Assembly (NCBI GenBank): GCA_947683425.1
Contig: CANTUQ010000343.1
Location: forward strand, 230,001 to 294,000
DNA from: Excoecaria cochinchinensis
Taxonomy: Eukaryota; Streptophyta; Magnoliopsida; Malpighiales; Euphorbiaceae
DNA: 64,000 nt
Reading direction: 5' to 3'
The notes beneath the pieces are model-generated. The model saw only the letters and a program-made list of their open reading frames with translations, was not told where the DNA came from and searched no databases. Position numbers and translations under genes: made by a program. Of this stretch, positions 54,360 to 63,451 are shown piece after piece. How positions within the stretch are numbered: the first letter of the stretch is position 1; every line of letters starts with the position of its first letter.

Positions 54360-57300
54360 ATGCGTCGGGATTTGGCTTCGTCGTGATCTGACGAATTTTT
54401 ACGGGCTTCTGAAGGCATTATACTAGGGGAAATCGCCGAAATCGAGAAATCGCCAAAAGTGGTGAAATTTTGGATCCGGGTCGAATAATTCAAGAAAACC
54501 TGATCGGAATAGCTACTGGGAGCCTGCCGGTCACAATGCGTCGAGGATTGGCTTCGTCGTTATCTGACGAATTTTTACGGGCTTCTGAAGGCATTATACT
54601 AGGGAAAATCGCCGAAATCGCCAAAAGTGGTGAAATTTTGGATCCGGGTCGAATAATTCAGGAAAACCTGATCGGAATAGCTACTGGGAGCCTGCGGTCA
54701 CAATGCGTCGAGGATTGGCTTCGTCGTGATCTGACGAATTTTTACGGGCTTCTGAAGGCATTATACTAGGGGAAATCGCCGAAATCGAGAAATCGCCAAA
54801 AGTGGTGAAATTTTGGATCCGGGTCGAATAATTCAGGAAAACCTGATCGGAATAGCTACTGGGAGCCTGCCGGTCACAATGCGTCAGGGATTGGCTTCGT
54901 CGTGATCTGACGAATTTTTACGGGCTTCTGAAGGCATTATACTAGGGGAAATCGCCGAAATCGAGAAATCGCAAAAAGTGGTGAAATTTTGGATCCGGGT
55001 TGAATAATTCAGGAAAACCTGATCGGAATAGCTACTGGGAGCCTGCCGGTCACAATGCGTCGGGGATTGGCTTCGTCGTGATCTGACGAATTTTTACGGG
55101 CTTCTGAAGGCATTATACTAGGGGAAATCGCCGAAATCGAGAAATCGCCAAAAGTGGTGAAATTTTGGATCCGGGTCGAATAATTCAGGAAAACCTGATC
55201 GGAATAGCTACTGGGAGCCTGCCGGTCACAATGCGTCGGGGATTGGCTTCGTCGTGATCTGACGAATTTTTACGGGCTTCTGAAGGCATTATACTAGGGG
55301 AAATCGCCGAAATCGAGAAATCGCCAAAAGTGGTGAAATTTTAGATACGGGTCGAATAATTCAGGAAAACCTGATCGGAATAGCTACTGGGAGCCTGCCG
55401 GTCACAATGCGTCGGGGATTGGCTTCGTCGTGATCTGACGAATTTTTACAGGCTTCTGAAGGCATTATACTAGGGGAAATCGCCGAAATCGAGAAATCGC
55501 CAAAAGTGGTGAAATTTTGGATCCGGGTCGAATAATTCAGGAAAACCTGATCGGAATTGCTACTGGGAGCCTGCCGGTCACAATGCGTCGAGGATTGGCT
55601 TCGTCGTGATCTGACGAATTTTTACAGGCTTCTGAAGGCATTATACTAGGGGAAATCGCCGAAATCGAGAAATCGCCCAAAGTGGTGAAATTTTGGATCT
55701 GGGTCGAATAATTCAGGAAAACCTGATCGGAATAGCTACTGGGAGCCTGCTGGTCACAATGCGTCGAGGATTGGCTTCGTCGTGATCTGACGAATTTTTA
55801 CGGGCTTCTGAAGGCATTATACTAGGGGAAATTGCCGAAATCGAGAAATCGCAAAAAGTGGTGAAATTTTGGATCCGGGTTGAATAATTCAGGAAAACCT
55901 GATCGGAATAGCTACTGGGAGCCTGCCGGTCACAATGCGTCGGGGATTGGCTTCGTCGTGATCTGACGAATTTTTACGGGCTTCTGAAGGCATTATACTA
56001 GGGGAAATCGCCGAAATCGAGAAATCGCCAAAAGTGGTGAAATTTTGGATCCGGGTCGAATAATTCAGGAAAACCTGATCGGAATAGCTACTGGGAGCCT
56101 GCCGGTCACAATGCGTCGGGGATTGGCTTCGTCGTGATCTGACGAATTTTTACGGGCTTCTGAAGGCATTATACTAGGGGAAATCGCCGAAATCGAGAAA
56201 TCGCCAAAAGTGGTGAAATTTTGGATCCGGGTCGAATAATTCAGGAAAACCTGATCGGAATAGCTACTGGGAGCCTGCCGGTCACAATGCGTCGGGATTT
56301 GGCTTCGTCGTGATCTGACGAATTTTTACGGGCTTCTGAAGGCATTATACTAGGGGAAATCGCCGAAATCGAGAAATCGCCAAAAGTGGTGAAATTTTGG
56401 ATCCGGGTCGAATAATTCAGGAAAACCTGATCGGAATAGCTACTGGGAGCCTGCCGGTCACAATGCGTCGGGGATTGGCTTCGTCGTGATCTGACGAATT
56501 TTTACGGGCTTCTGAAGGCATTATACTAGGGGAAATCGCCGAAATCGAGAAATCGCCAAAAGTGGTGAAATTTTGGATACGGGTCGAATAATTCAGGAAA
56601 ACCTGATCGGAATAGCTACTGGGAGCCTGCCGGTCACAATGCGTCGGGGATTGGCTTCGTCGTGATCTGACGAATTTTTACAGGCTTCTGAAGGCATTAT
56701 ACTAGGGGAAATCGCCGAAATCGAGAAATCGCCAAAAGTGGTGAAATTTTGGATCCGGGTCGAATAATTCAGGAAAACCTGATCGGAATTGCTACTGGGA
56801 GCCTGCCGGTCACAATGCGTCGAGGATTGGCTTCGTCGTGATCTGACGAATTTTTACAGGCTTCTGAAGGCATTATACTAGGGGAAATCGCCGAAATCGA
56901 GAAATCGCCAAAAGTGGTGAAATTTTGGATCCGGGTCGAATAATTCAGGAAAACCTGATCGGAATAGCTACTGGGAGCCTGCCGGTCACAATGCGTCGGG
57001 ATTTGGCTTCGTCGTGATCTGACGAATTTTTACGGGTTTCTGAAGGCATTATACTAGGGGAAATCGCCGAAATCGAGAAATCGCCAAAAGTGGTGAAATT
57101 TTGGATCCGGGTCGAATAATTCAGGAAAACCTGATCGGAATTGCTACTGGGAGCCTGCCGGTCACAATGCGTCGAGGATTGGCTTCGTCGTGATCTGACG
57201 AATTTTTACAGGCTTCTGAAGGCATTATACTAGGGGAAATCGCCGAAATCGAGAAATCGCCAAAAGTGGTGAAATTTTGGATCCGGGTCGAATAATTCAG

Positions 57301-57710
57301 GAAAACCTGATCGGAATAGCTACTGGGAGCCTGCCGGTCACAATGCGTCGGGGATTGGCTTCATCGTGATTTGACGAATTTTTACGGGCTTGTGAAGGCA
57401 TTATACTAGGGGAAATCGCCGAAATCGAGAAATCGCCAAAAGTGGTGAAATTTTGGATCCGGGTCGAATAATTCAGGAAAACCTGATCGGAATAGCTACT
57501 GGGAGCCTGCCGGTCACAATGCGTCGGGGATTGGCTTCGTCGTGATCTGACGAATTTTTACGGGCTTCTGAAGGCATTATACTAGGGGAAATCGCCGAAA
57601 TCGAGAAATCGCCAAAAGTGGTGAAATTTTGGATACGGGTCGAATAATTCAGGAAAACCTGATCGGAATAGCTACTGGGAGCCTGCCGGTCACAATGCGT
57701 CGGGGATTGG
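54360..57710 (+). repeat. Array subdomain III: CGTCGGGGATTGG monomers near the right end
   Basis: Many monomers here read GCGTCGGGGATTGG or GCGTCGGGATTTGG in place of GCGTCGAGGATTGG, and several have TTTTTACAGGC. The variant CGGAATTGCT (A of ATTGC at 55,556, 56,788, 57,140 and 57,844) is spaced 1,232, 352 and 704 bp, all exact multiples of 176. GGATACGGGTCG variants near 55,343, 56,576 and 57,631 are spaced about 7 and 6 monomers. Length is almost uniformly 176 bp here, unlike domain I. Confidence 0.7.
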
Positions 57711-58074
57711 CTTCGTCGTGATCTGACGAATTTTTACAGGCTTCTGAAGGCATTATACTAGGGGAAATCGCCGAAATCGAGAAATCGCCAAAAGTGGTGA
57801 AATTTTGGATCCGGGTCGAATAATTCAGGAAAACCTGATCGGAATTGCTTCTGGGAGCCTGCCGGTCACAATGCGTCGAGGATTGGCTTCGTCGTGATCT
57901 GACGAATTTTTACGGGCTTCTGAAGGCATTATACTAGGAGAAATCGCCGAAATCGAGAAATCGCCAAAAGTGGTGAAATTTTGGATCCAGGTCGAATAAT
58001 TCAGGAAAACCTGATCGGAATAGCTACTGGGAGCCTGCCGGTCACAATGCGTTGAGGATTGGCTTTGTTTTGAT

Positions 58075-59149
58075 ATGTTTTCATTTTTAATACATATATG
58101 CATGTGTGGTTATATGTGTTATTGTGTAGTATAGCTTGTGTTTGCATGAACTGCTAGATTTAGGTATGTGTTGTTTTATAGTGTTTTAGGTTGTTTTAGG
58201 CAAAATTTTTTGGAGCTTAGTATTTGATTAATATTTGAAAATTGGAGCATGTATAGGTTTTATGTTTTTGATCATTAGCTTAGATAGTAACTTTTTGACC
58301 ATTTTCCTTATTCGTTTTACTTTAGCTTTTTGTTGTACATAGTGAAGGGTATGACTTAGTAAAACACTTTGGTGTAGGTTCTTTTTAAGTTAAGTATCTT
58401 TTTATATGTAAATAAAGATTGTTTTGCCAATTTATTGCCTATTATAGTTTAAACTATAGCCATGTGAGCTTTTGCAGCCTTATACACAAAAAATTTTCAT
58501 TTGTATGAGAGCCTTATTATGCCATATCCTCTAGAACTTGTTTGTAATAAATTTCGAGATTACATTTTAGTAGAGGATGTACACGGGATATGATAAGGGC
58601 ATTTAGAATGATCCTATTTTGGCTTACTTTTAAAATTCCTTACCTTTTAACTTTAGGTAGCCAATTTTGAGCCTATATCTGTTTTTTCTTGTTTAAACAT
58701 ATTACTAACCCAAACTTTTGCTTAAACAAGGCCTAATTTCTTTTTAATTACCCTATTGTGGAGGGATTAGGATTGATATAGCATGGGAGATATATTTGTC
58801 ATTGAAAAGCATGAATTTAGTAAAAAGTTGCAATTGCAAAGTCCTTCTTTTCAAAGTTAGAATTCCAACTGCTAGTAGAAATAAAATAAAATAAAAAAAA
58901 TGGGATTAGCAAGATGTACATCTAAATTACTTATGTGAGGGATGGAGCATTAAAATGCACCCACACTGAATTCTCTTGTTATCCTAAGAAAAAAAAAATA
59001 AGAAAATAAAAACAAAAAGAGAAAAAAATATATAGTAAGTATAAATTAAGAGCTAGCAGCAAATTTATATTCTTAAGAAGGGAATTTGATTAAAAATATC
59101 ATGCTTGTTGCTATTCTGATTTGGTTAATTTTTGTTGTGCATTTTCTAA
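58075..59149 (+). mobile_element. Truncated Athila-like 3' non-coding region, + orientation, joined to the satellite
   Basis: There is no convincing ORF in this AT-rich stretch. It resembles, in inverted orientation, the 3' untranslated part of the element on its right. ACTATAGCCAT near 58,453 matches the reverse complement near 60,805-60,820. The stretch from GCAAGATGTACATC through GGGATGGAGCATTAAAATGCACCCA and CTCTTGTTATC into an A-rich run (about 58,908-59,020) parallels the reverse complement of about 60,590-60,690, with many substitutions. I read it as the 3' region of a related element in the opposite orientation, truncated by the satellite on the left and interrupted by the LTR at 59,150 on the right. 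Local A-rich tracts lie at 58,880-58,905 and 58,988-59,035. Family assignment rests on this similarity alone. Confidence 0.55.
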
Positions 59150-59908
59150 TGATGCAACATACCGCAAGTATACGGTGTACTGCAATAGTACTTTAGATAT
59201 CGATCCCACAGGGAACGTGTTACACACTATTACTAATTGATTTTAATCTTGTTTACAATTATAAAATGATAGAAAAGTGGTTCTAATTTAATCTAATATG
59301 TAAACTTATTAAACCTAGTTAATGATAGTCAAAAGAAGATCAAATAAATCATGAAGAATTAAAAACAATGAACTTGATTCCATCATTTAGATTAACATCT
59401 TTCATCTTTTTATGCAAGCCAAGTTAGAATAAACTTTTAACTCACTCTCTCGACATGAATTAAAATGCCTAAAACATATAATTAAAATTCTAACTCACAA
59501 TTTTCATTAATGAATTAGAGGTTTCTAATTACATATTTTAAGAATAAACACTAACCTATAGCAATTATCTCAATATACCAATCTCTCAAATATACCTTGA
59601 TAATGAATCTCTATTGAATGTCGGATAAAGCAAACTCTCGAATTACTTTAACTTGTAAAGATCATGCAAAAGATATTAATAGAGAATCTACAATGAAAGA
59701 CTATTAAAGTAGATGAAAATAGAAATAATCATAACATACAAATTCATTAAAATGATATTCATAGAAATATTGGAGAAGAATTAAAAATAAGAGAATAAGA
59801 TAGAAGTTCTTCAACCCTTTTCTAAATCTCTTGAAATAAATTTCCTTCTCCTTGATCTTCTTCTTCAAAACATGAAACTAACTAATGAAATTTAACTAAA
59901 GAAGAACT

Positions 59909-59920
59909 GTTTATAAAATA
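59909..59920 (-). promoter_or_regulatory. Possible TATA box inside the LTR
   Basis: On the minus strand TATTTTATAAA lies about 300 bp into the LTR from its 5' end, downstream of the GTCACG palindromes. This is a plausible U3 layout. AT-rich DNA gives many chance matches, so this is only a suggestion. Confidence 0.25.
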
Positions 59921-59975
59921 CAGAAAATTCCTTAACTAAAAAATTCATCCTCCTTCCTCTTCTTCTTCTTATCAA

Positions 59976-60009
59976 GTCACGTCCCGTGACCTCTGGTCAC
60001 GGCGTGACC
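59976..60009. promoter_or_regulatory. Paired GTCACG/CGTGAC palindromes in the LTR
   Basis: GTCACG-TCC-CGTGAC (59,976-59,990) and GGTCACG-G-CGTGACC (59,995-60,009) are two adjacent perfect inverted repeats in AT-rich sequence. Related palindromes recur at 63,226-63,415. The TGAC/ACGTCA-like cores resemble binding sites of plant bZIP factors, so a role as transcription-factor sites in U3 is possible but unproven. Confidence 0.45.
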
Positions 60010-60217
60010 TGCTCCTCTTCTCGTGATCTTCTCCTTCTTCTACCTTTTTTCTTCATTTTTTCACCTAAACATACCAGTAAACATAAAAACTAACAGACTA
60101 ATACTAATATACATAAACTAACACATATAACATCAAATATTCACTTAATTATATAATTAATTTAATTAAACTCATACTAAATATATACTTAATTATACAT
60201 TAATTAAGCTCCTATCA

Positions 60218-60252
60218 AATTCCCCCACACTTAACCCTTGCTTGTCCTCAAG
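60218..60252 (-). other. Polypurine tract module next to the 3' LTR
   Basis: On the minus strand this reads CTTGAGGACAAG, then CAAGGGTTAAGTGTGGGGGA, then ATT, directly before the LTR. The combination TTGAGGACAA...AAGTGTGGGGGA is one I associate with the 3' end of plant Athila-type elements. The purine run is the expected primer for plus-strand DNA synthesis. Its exact abutment to the TG...CA boundary supports the LTR call. Confidence 0.75.
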
Positions 60253-61281
60253 TAAGATCAAAAAAATAAGAAAATTTAATAACCAGTAAAAATTACTACA
60301 AAACACTGTTATTTAGCATATATAATAGAATTGAAAAGAACCAAAATATCTCATTCACTCATAATAAAATCAGTAAGTCAAAATTTAAAAGTATGCATCC
60401 CAAATTCAACAAATTATTTAACTTTACTAATACCAACATAAAGAGTATGTAGTCTATTAAAACTAAACATGAAATAAAGAAAGAAAATTAATCATAAAGT
60501 TTAAATTCTCAAGCTACTAGCTGCACTTAGGACATTTTGAGCTCACTTACCCTTAATCCAATCTCATGGCATTTTTAGACTTTACTTTTTCTTTTTCTTT
60601 GATTTTTCTTTTTGATTTCTAGCAAGAGAAAGTATATGGGTGCGTTTTACGCTCCATCCCATATTTTTGCAATTTTTGATATATATCTTGCTTTTCTTGA
60701 TTTTATGACTTTAGTGGGTGCATTTTATGCTCTATCCCACTTTTAACTTTTCTTTTTAAATTTAATCCTCATCCATTATTGAAAAGATAAAAGGTAAGTA
60801 TTATGGCTATAGTTTCCTTAAACAACTAGAAATTGAAAATTATAAACTAAATGAGTAAATTCTAACTTTAAAAACATGGTTAGTTAGAAAGACTAAATAA
60901 TCTATAATGTTGAAATAAGTAAAACCAAATAACTTGAAAAACTTAAAATACATGCTAAAAATTTTTGAAAAACTGATAAAAAATGAGTATCAAAGATAAA
61001 TGACTTAACAACCTATACAATATACCAAATAAACAATGTTTTATAATAAAGTTTACTTAAAAAGCCTAATTGAAATATAAAAACACATAAACAAAAACAA
61101 TCATGCAATTGACATAAATAATATATATACAAACTCACAAACACAGTCACAAACATCACAACACATAACACAGTCACTCCCCCACACTTAGAACCAACAT
61201 TGTCCTCAATGTGTAGAAATGACACACAAAAACAAATAAAAAGAAACAAATAACATGAAAAGAAAAAAAAAAACTCCCCTA
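60253..61281 (-). mobile_element. 3' untranslated region of the minus-strand element
   Basis: This roughly 1-kb AT-rich region separates the ORF stop from the polypurine tract. I see no credible coding sequence. It holds two copies of a short motif, TGGGTGCGTTTTACGCTCC at 60,637 and GTGGGTGCATTTTATGCTC at about 60,715, which recur inverted at about 58,938-58,965. A second polypurine module lies at 61,177-61,211. Small ORFs here are low-complexity. Confidence 0.6.
61177..61211 (-). other. Second, internal polypurine-tract-like module
   Basis: On the minus strand it reads CATTGAGGACAATG, then TTGGTTCTAAGTGTGGGGGA, then G. It matches the layout of the module beside the LTR at 60,221-60,252, about 956 bp further down the element, and begins about 70 bp after the ORF stop. 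It could be an internal polypurine tract or a relic of an older 3' end. Confidence 0.55.
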
Positions 61282-62472
61282 TCATGGTGATGGTGGAGGT
61301 GAAGGAACCCGAAACCCAACTTGTGTTATGAAGTTGTCAAATTTGTACTCCAACCTTCTTTGTCTTCTAGCTAAAATGGTTTGTTGATCTTGTATATGGT
61401 GCAAGTTGCTAAGAATTTGATCAAACATTTCTGGCATATTTTGGCTAGATGAGCCAACTTCAGGTGCAGTAGGAACCTCAGGCATTGAAGCATCACCACT
61501 AGATTGCTCCTCACCCTCTTCTTCTTCTTGTTCCTCAACTTGTGGCGCAGCATTTCCAGCAATATCCCTCCAACATGATCGAGCAAGTGCCGGAATTTCC
61601 TGAAAATTATTGCCAACAACCTCTCCACGAACTAACATAGTCTTATTAAAATAATGGCAAGGAAAAACTCTATAATAGGCATCAAGATCAACATTTAAAT
61701 TAGTTGCAATACTAGAAATAACATGCCCATGTGTTAAAGGCGAATCATGTTTATGTACACATTGCAACAATTGATTTACTATCCAAAAAGGCCAACATAC
61801 GTCCTTGCGTTTATGTACACACCACATCAAAAACAACTCATTATATGAAACTCTATTGAATTCGGACCTATTAAAAACTAAAGAAGCTAAAATCCTATGC
61901 AAAATCCAATATCTTAAATCTTTAATAAACATGGATTTAGCATCCCTAGCTCTATAACGTGTTTGCAAATCAGTCAAAAATGTCCAAAATTCATGTGGCT
62001 TAAACGATTTAGGTGGCTCGGTTAAACCAGCTTGAGAAAATCTAAATATCCTATTCATCATAAAATAGGTTAAAGTATAAGGTTGTCCAGCCATCCTAAA
62101 ATCTAACCAATTCTCATTATCATCATTCTTTTTTAATGTGGTATAGAATTCTAAAACTAAATCAGGACGCACATTTTCATGCATAGAAGCAAATTTAAAC
62201 AACCCACATACCCTTAACATGTCATTAACTACTTCTAGCATACCAATTTGATTAAGTAAAGAGTCAGGAAAAAACTTACAGTGCATCAAATGCCTATTAC
62301 GAAGTAGTAAATACTTACTGCCCTCATCTACAGAAAAGATAGGAAACAGTGCACCATAATGAGATGCAATGTTCACCACTTCAACTTCCTGCTCTTCTTG
62401 CTCAGTTCGGGAAACCGTTGGATTCTTTGTTCTCACCATTTCTGATTGTGTTGGGTAAACAGACAATGACAA
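61282..62472 (-). CDS. Athila ORF1-type / plant transposon protein, 396 aa
   Basis: An intact 396-residue ORF of the family called Athila ORF1 or putative plant transposon protein domain, found in plant Ty3/gypsy elements; its biochemical role is not established. Visible features: an acidic N-terminus (E/Q-rich, residues 24-32); a central domain (about 60-300) with VRPDLVLEFYTTL (101-113), WLDFRMAGQPYTLTYFMMNR (122-141), RYWILHRILASLVF (187-200) and NELFLMWCVHKRKDVCWPFW (211-230); an acidic linker (313-322); a likely coiled coil (345-386) with QDQQTILARRQRRLEYK; and a proline tail PSPPPSP. I see no signal peptide, transmembrane segment, zinc knuckle or polymerase motif. The listed start gives the longest frame. 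Met12 (codon at 62,437-62,439, MVRTKNPT) is an equally good start and more like relatives, giving 385 aa. It lies downstream of the gag end and upstream of the polypurine tracts on the same strand. Recognition is from memory of the motif pattern. Confidence 0.78.
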   Translation of the reverse strand: MSLSVYPTQSEMVRTKNPTVSRTEQEEQEVEVVNIASHYGALFPIFSVDEGSKYLLLRNRHLMHCKFFPDSLLNQIGMLEVVNDMLRVCGLFKFASMHENVRPDLVLEFYTTLKKNDDNENWLDFRMAGQPYTLTYFMMNRIFRFSQAGLTEPPKSFKPHEFWTFLTDLQTRYRARDAKSMFIKDLRYWILHRILASLVFNRSEFNRVSYNELFLMWCVHKRKDVCWPFWIVNQLLQCVHKHDSPLTHGHVISSIATNLNVDLDAYYRVFPCHYFNKTMLVRGEVVGNNFQEIPALARSCWRDIAGNAAPQVEEQEEEEGEEQSSGDASMPEVPTAPEVGSSSQNMPEMFDQILSNLHHIQDQQTILARRQRRLEYKFDNFITQVGFRVPSPPPSP

Positions 62473-63225
62473 CTAAAGAGAAGTAAAATCTGAAGACAAA
62501 TAAAAAAAATTAACAAAACCAAATACACTAAAGAAAAACAGAATAGATAAACGAAACAGGAATGTAAATTGAGAATAACTATAAACAAATGTGATCTAGT
62601 TATTCATAAACATGCCGAAATTAAATGGAATGAGAGAAAGAAGAAATGAAAAGAAAAATAAAATGACAAACCTGAATGGAGAATGAAAATCACGTGAGCC
62701 CTAAGTCAGTCTTTGGAAGAAAAGAAATAGAAAGCTAAAATGTAGAACAATAAAAACGAAAGGAAAACAGATTAGGGTAGTTCGAAAATCTCTGTGGAAG
62801 AAAAAGAAAAAAAAATGAAGCGAAAAGAAAGCAAGAAGAAAAGTGGGTAATGAAAGTCTGTAACTCGTGACCTGTTTTGGGCAAAATAACACTAAGAGAA
62901 AGAATGAAGAGTCAAGTGAGAAATGAGGTAAACAAGGAACTAAAGAAAAATTGGAAACGTCACCTGTGTAGGGCAAATAAAACTAATAGTTGAAATGAGA
63001 AAGAAGAGGAAAGGTCACGACGTTAGGGTTTAAAAATTAGAGTTCCCGCTTTTAATTTTTTAGTTTCCTGTGTTTTAATGCTTAATTGGTAAAATTAAGT
63101 TAATGTAATTGAATTTAATAATCTAAATCAGAAAAGAAAATAAAATAAAACCAAATAATAGAAAAAATAATAAGTGAAATCAGAAAATAAAGAAAACATT
63201 TAAAACTTACCTGAGTCTGCACTTA
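62473..63225 (-). mobile_element. Internal non-coding region between the gag end and the ORF
   Basis: This A-rich stretch (plus-strand view; T-rich in element sense) lies between the two coding remnants. I found no protease, reverse transcriptase, RNase H or integrase motif in any frame, although a full-length Athila element would carry pol here. A CACGTG hexamer sits near 62,692. ORFs within are low-complexity and not annotated. Confidence 0.6.
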
Positions 63226-63420
63226 ACGCGTCACGTCGTGAGGCAAAGTCACGACGCGTGACGCTCTCCACATACCTGGGCGAATTCCACTCAAGCGAAA
63301 ACCAAAGAGCGTTACGTCGCGTGAAGGTACATCACGCCGTGACGCTTCGGCCTTACCTGGGCGAAGTCCCTCTTCCTCAGCTCAGCACGTCACGTGAAGG
63401 TACATCACGACGTGAACCCT
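63226..63420. repeat. CpG-rich palindromic block with short tandem repeat
   Basis: This GC-rich island lies in AT-rich DNA. GTCACG-ACG-CGTGAC is at 63,248-63,262 and TCACGACGTGA at 63,405-63,415; TCACGCCGTGA near 63,331 is similar. ACCTGGGCGAA recurs at 63,274 and 63,355, and GTGAAGGTACATCACG at 63,321 and 63,394, giving an imperfect tandem repeat of about 73-81 bp. The same palindrome type occurs in the LTR at 59,976-60,009. It lies just downstream of the gag-like stop in element orientation. Function unknown. Confidence 0.7.
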
Positions 63421-63451
63421 GCAGAAATTTCTCGCTTTTTGCTTCATCGCC

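Larger units (their letters stand above)
1..58074 (+). repeat. Satellite DNA array, 176-bp monomer, continuing past the left edge
   Basis: This is a continuous head-to-tail tandem array. Landmarks in each monomer, in order, are TGACGAATTTTTACGGGC, CATTATACTAGGGG, the GAAATCG-rich block, TTTTGGATCCGGGTCGAA, TCAGGAAAACCTGATCGG, GCTACTGGGAGCCTGCCGG and GAGGATTGGCTTCGTCG. Counting one full copy gives 176 bp; shorter classes of 168, 167, 159 and 155 bp are interspersed, so I estimate 335-340 copies. All copies have the same orientation, and I saw no transposon or unrelated sequence inside. GC is ~48% against a very AT-rich right flank. The window opens at TGACGAATT, so the left end is not seen. 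On the right, the last copy decays after GAGGATTGGCTTTG near 58,066-58,074. A monomer near nucleosome length, higher-order repeats and an Athila neighbour fit a centromeric or pericentromeric satellite, but that location is inferred. I do not recognise the family or species. Confidence 0.98.
23000..58074 (+). repeat. Array domain II: GCCAAAAG monomer subfamily
   Basis: From about 23 kb to the array end the usual reading is GCCAAAAGTGG. The change from GCCGAAAG is a CpG to CpA transition, the expected product of methyl-cytosine deamination, later spread by amplification. Isolated GCCGAAAG copies remain, notably at about 31,067-31,090 and 47,287. This domain holds the 155-bp monomer class (27.5-38.8 kb) and most local higher-order repeats, and only few 159-bp copies. 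Length classes here are mainly 176 and 168 bp, with a few 167-bp copies (near 49,900, 51,283 and 54,090). Confidence 0.8.
59150..60217 (-). mobile_element. Candidate 3' LTR of an Athila-type retrotransposon
   Basis: On the plus strand this 1,068-bp segment begins TGATG and ends TATCA, giving the TG...CA ends of an LTR with a 4-bp terminal inverted match (TGAT/ATCA). Directly outside the 60,217 end, read on the minus strand, is a polypurine tract (AAGTGTGGGGGAATT), which in retrotransposons primes plus-strand synthesis and abuts the 3' LTR. The other end contains, on the plus strand, CCGCAAGTATACGG and ATCGATCCCACAGGGAAC, sequences I associate with LTR ends of plant Ty3/gypsy elements from memory. 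Two perfect GTCACG palindromes lie at 59,976-60,009. The base block outside 59,150 is TCTAA, a possible target-site copy. The 5' LTR should lie beyond 64,000, so identity between LTRs cannot be tested here. Confidence 0.7.

Noticed and set aside
1..58074. CRISPR array
   Set aside because: Repeats are contiguous 155-176-bp units without unique spacers or cas genes; this is satellite DNA.
1..58074. rDNA intergenic spacer subrepeats
   Set aside because: No 18S, 5.8S, 25S or 5S sequence is present in the window, and the array is far longer than usual spacer subrepeats.
1..58074. CENP-B box in the monomer
   Set aside because: TTCG occurs (GGCTTCGTCG) but the required A and CGGG spacing does not follow.
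58075..59149. Cellular gene exon in the right flank
   Set aside because: No frame of useful length or splice pattern was seen; the sequence instead pairs with retroelement 3' non-coding DNA.
61013..61285. 90-residue minus-strand ORF rich in C, F and V
   Set aside because: It covers the T-rich untranslated region and the internal polypurine module; composition is low-complexity with no domain.
61371..61628. 85-residue ORF inside the 396-aa ORF
   Set aside because: It is an alternative frame of the larger, domain-bearing ORF on the same strand.
62701..62976. 91-residue F/L-rich minus-strand ORF
   Set aside because: It translates an A-rich tract; the hydrophobic look follows from poly-T composition.
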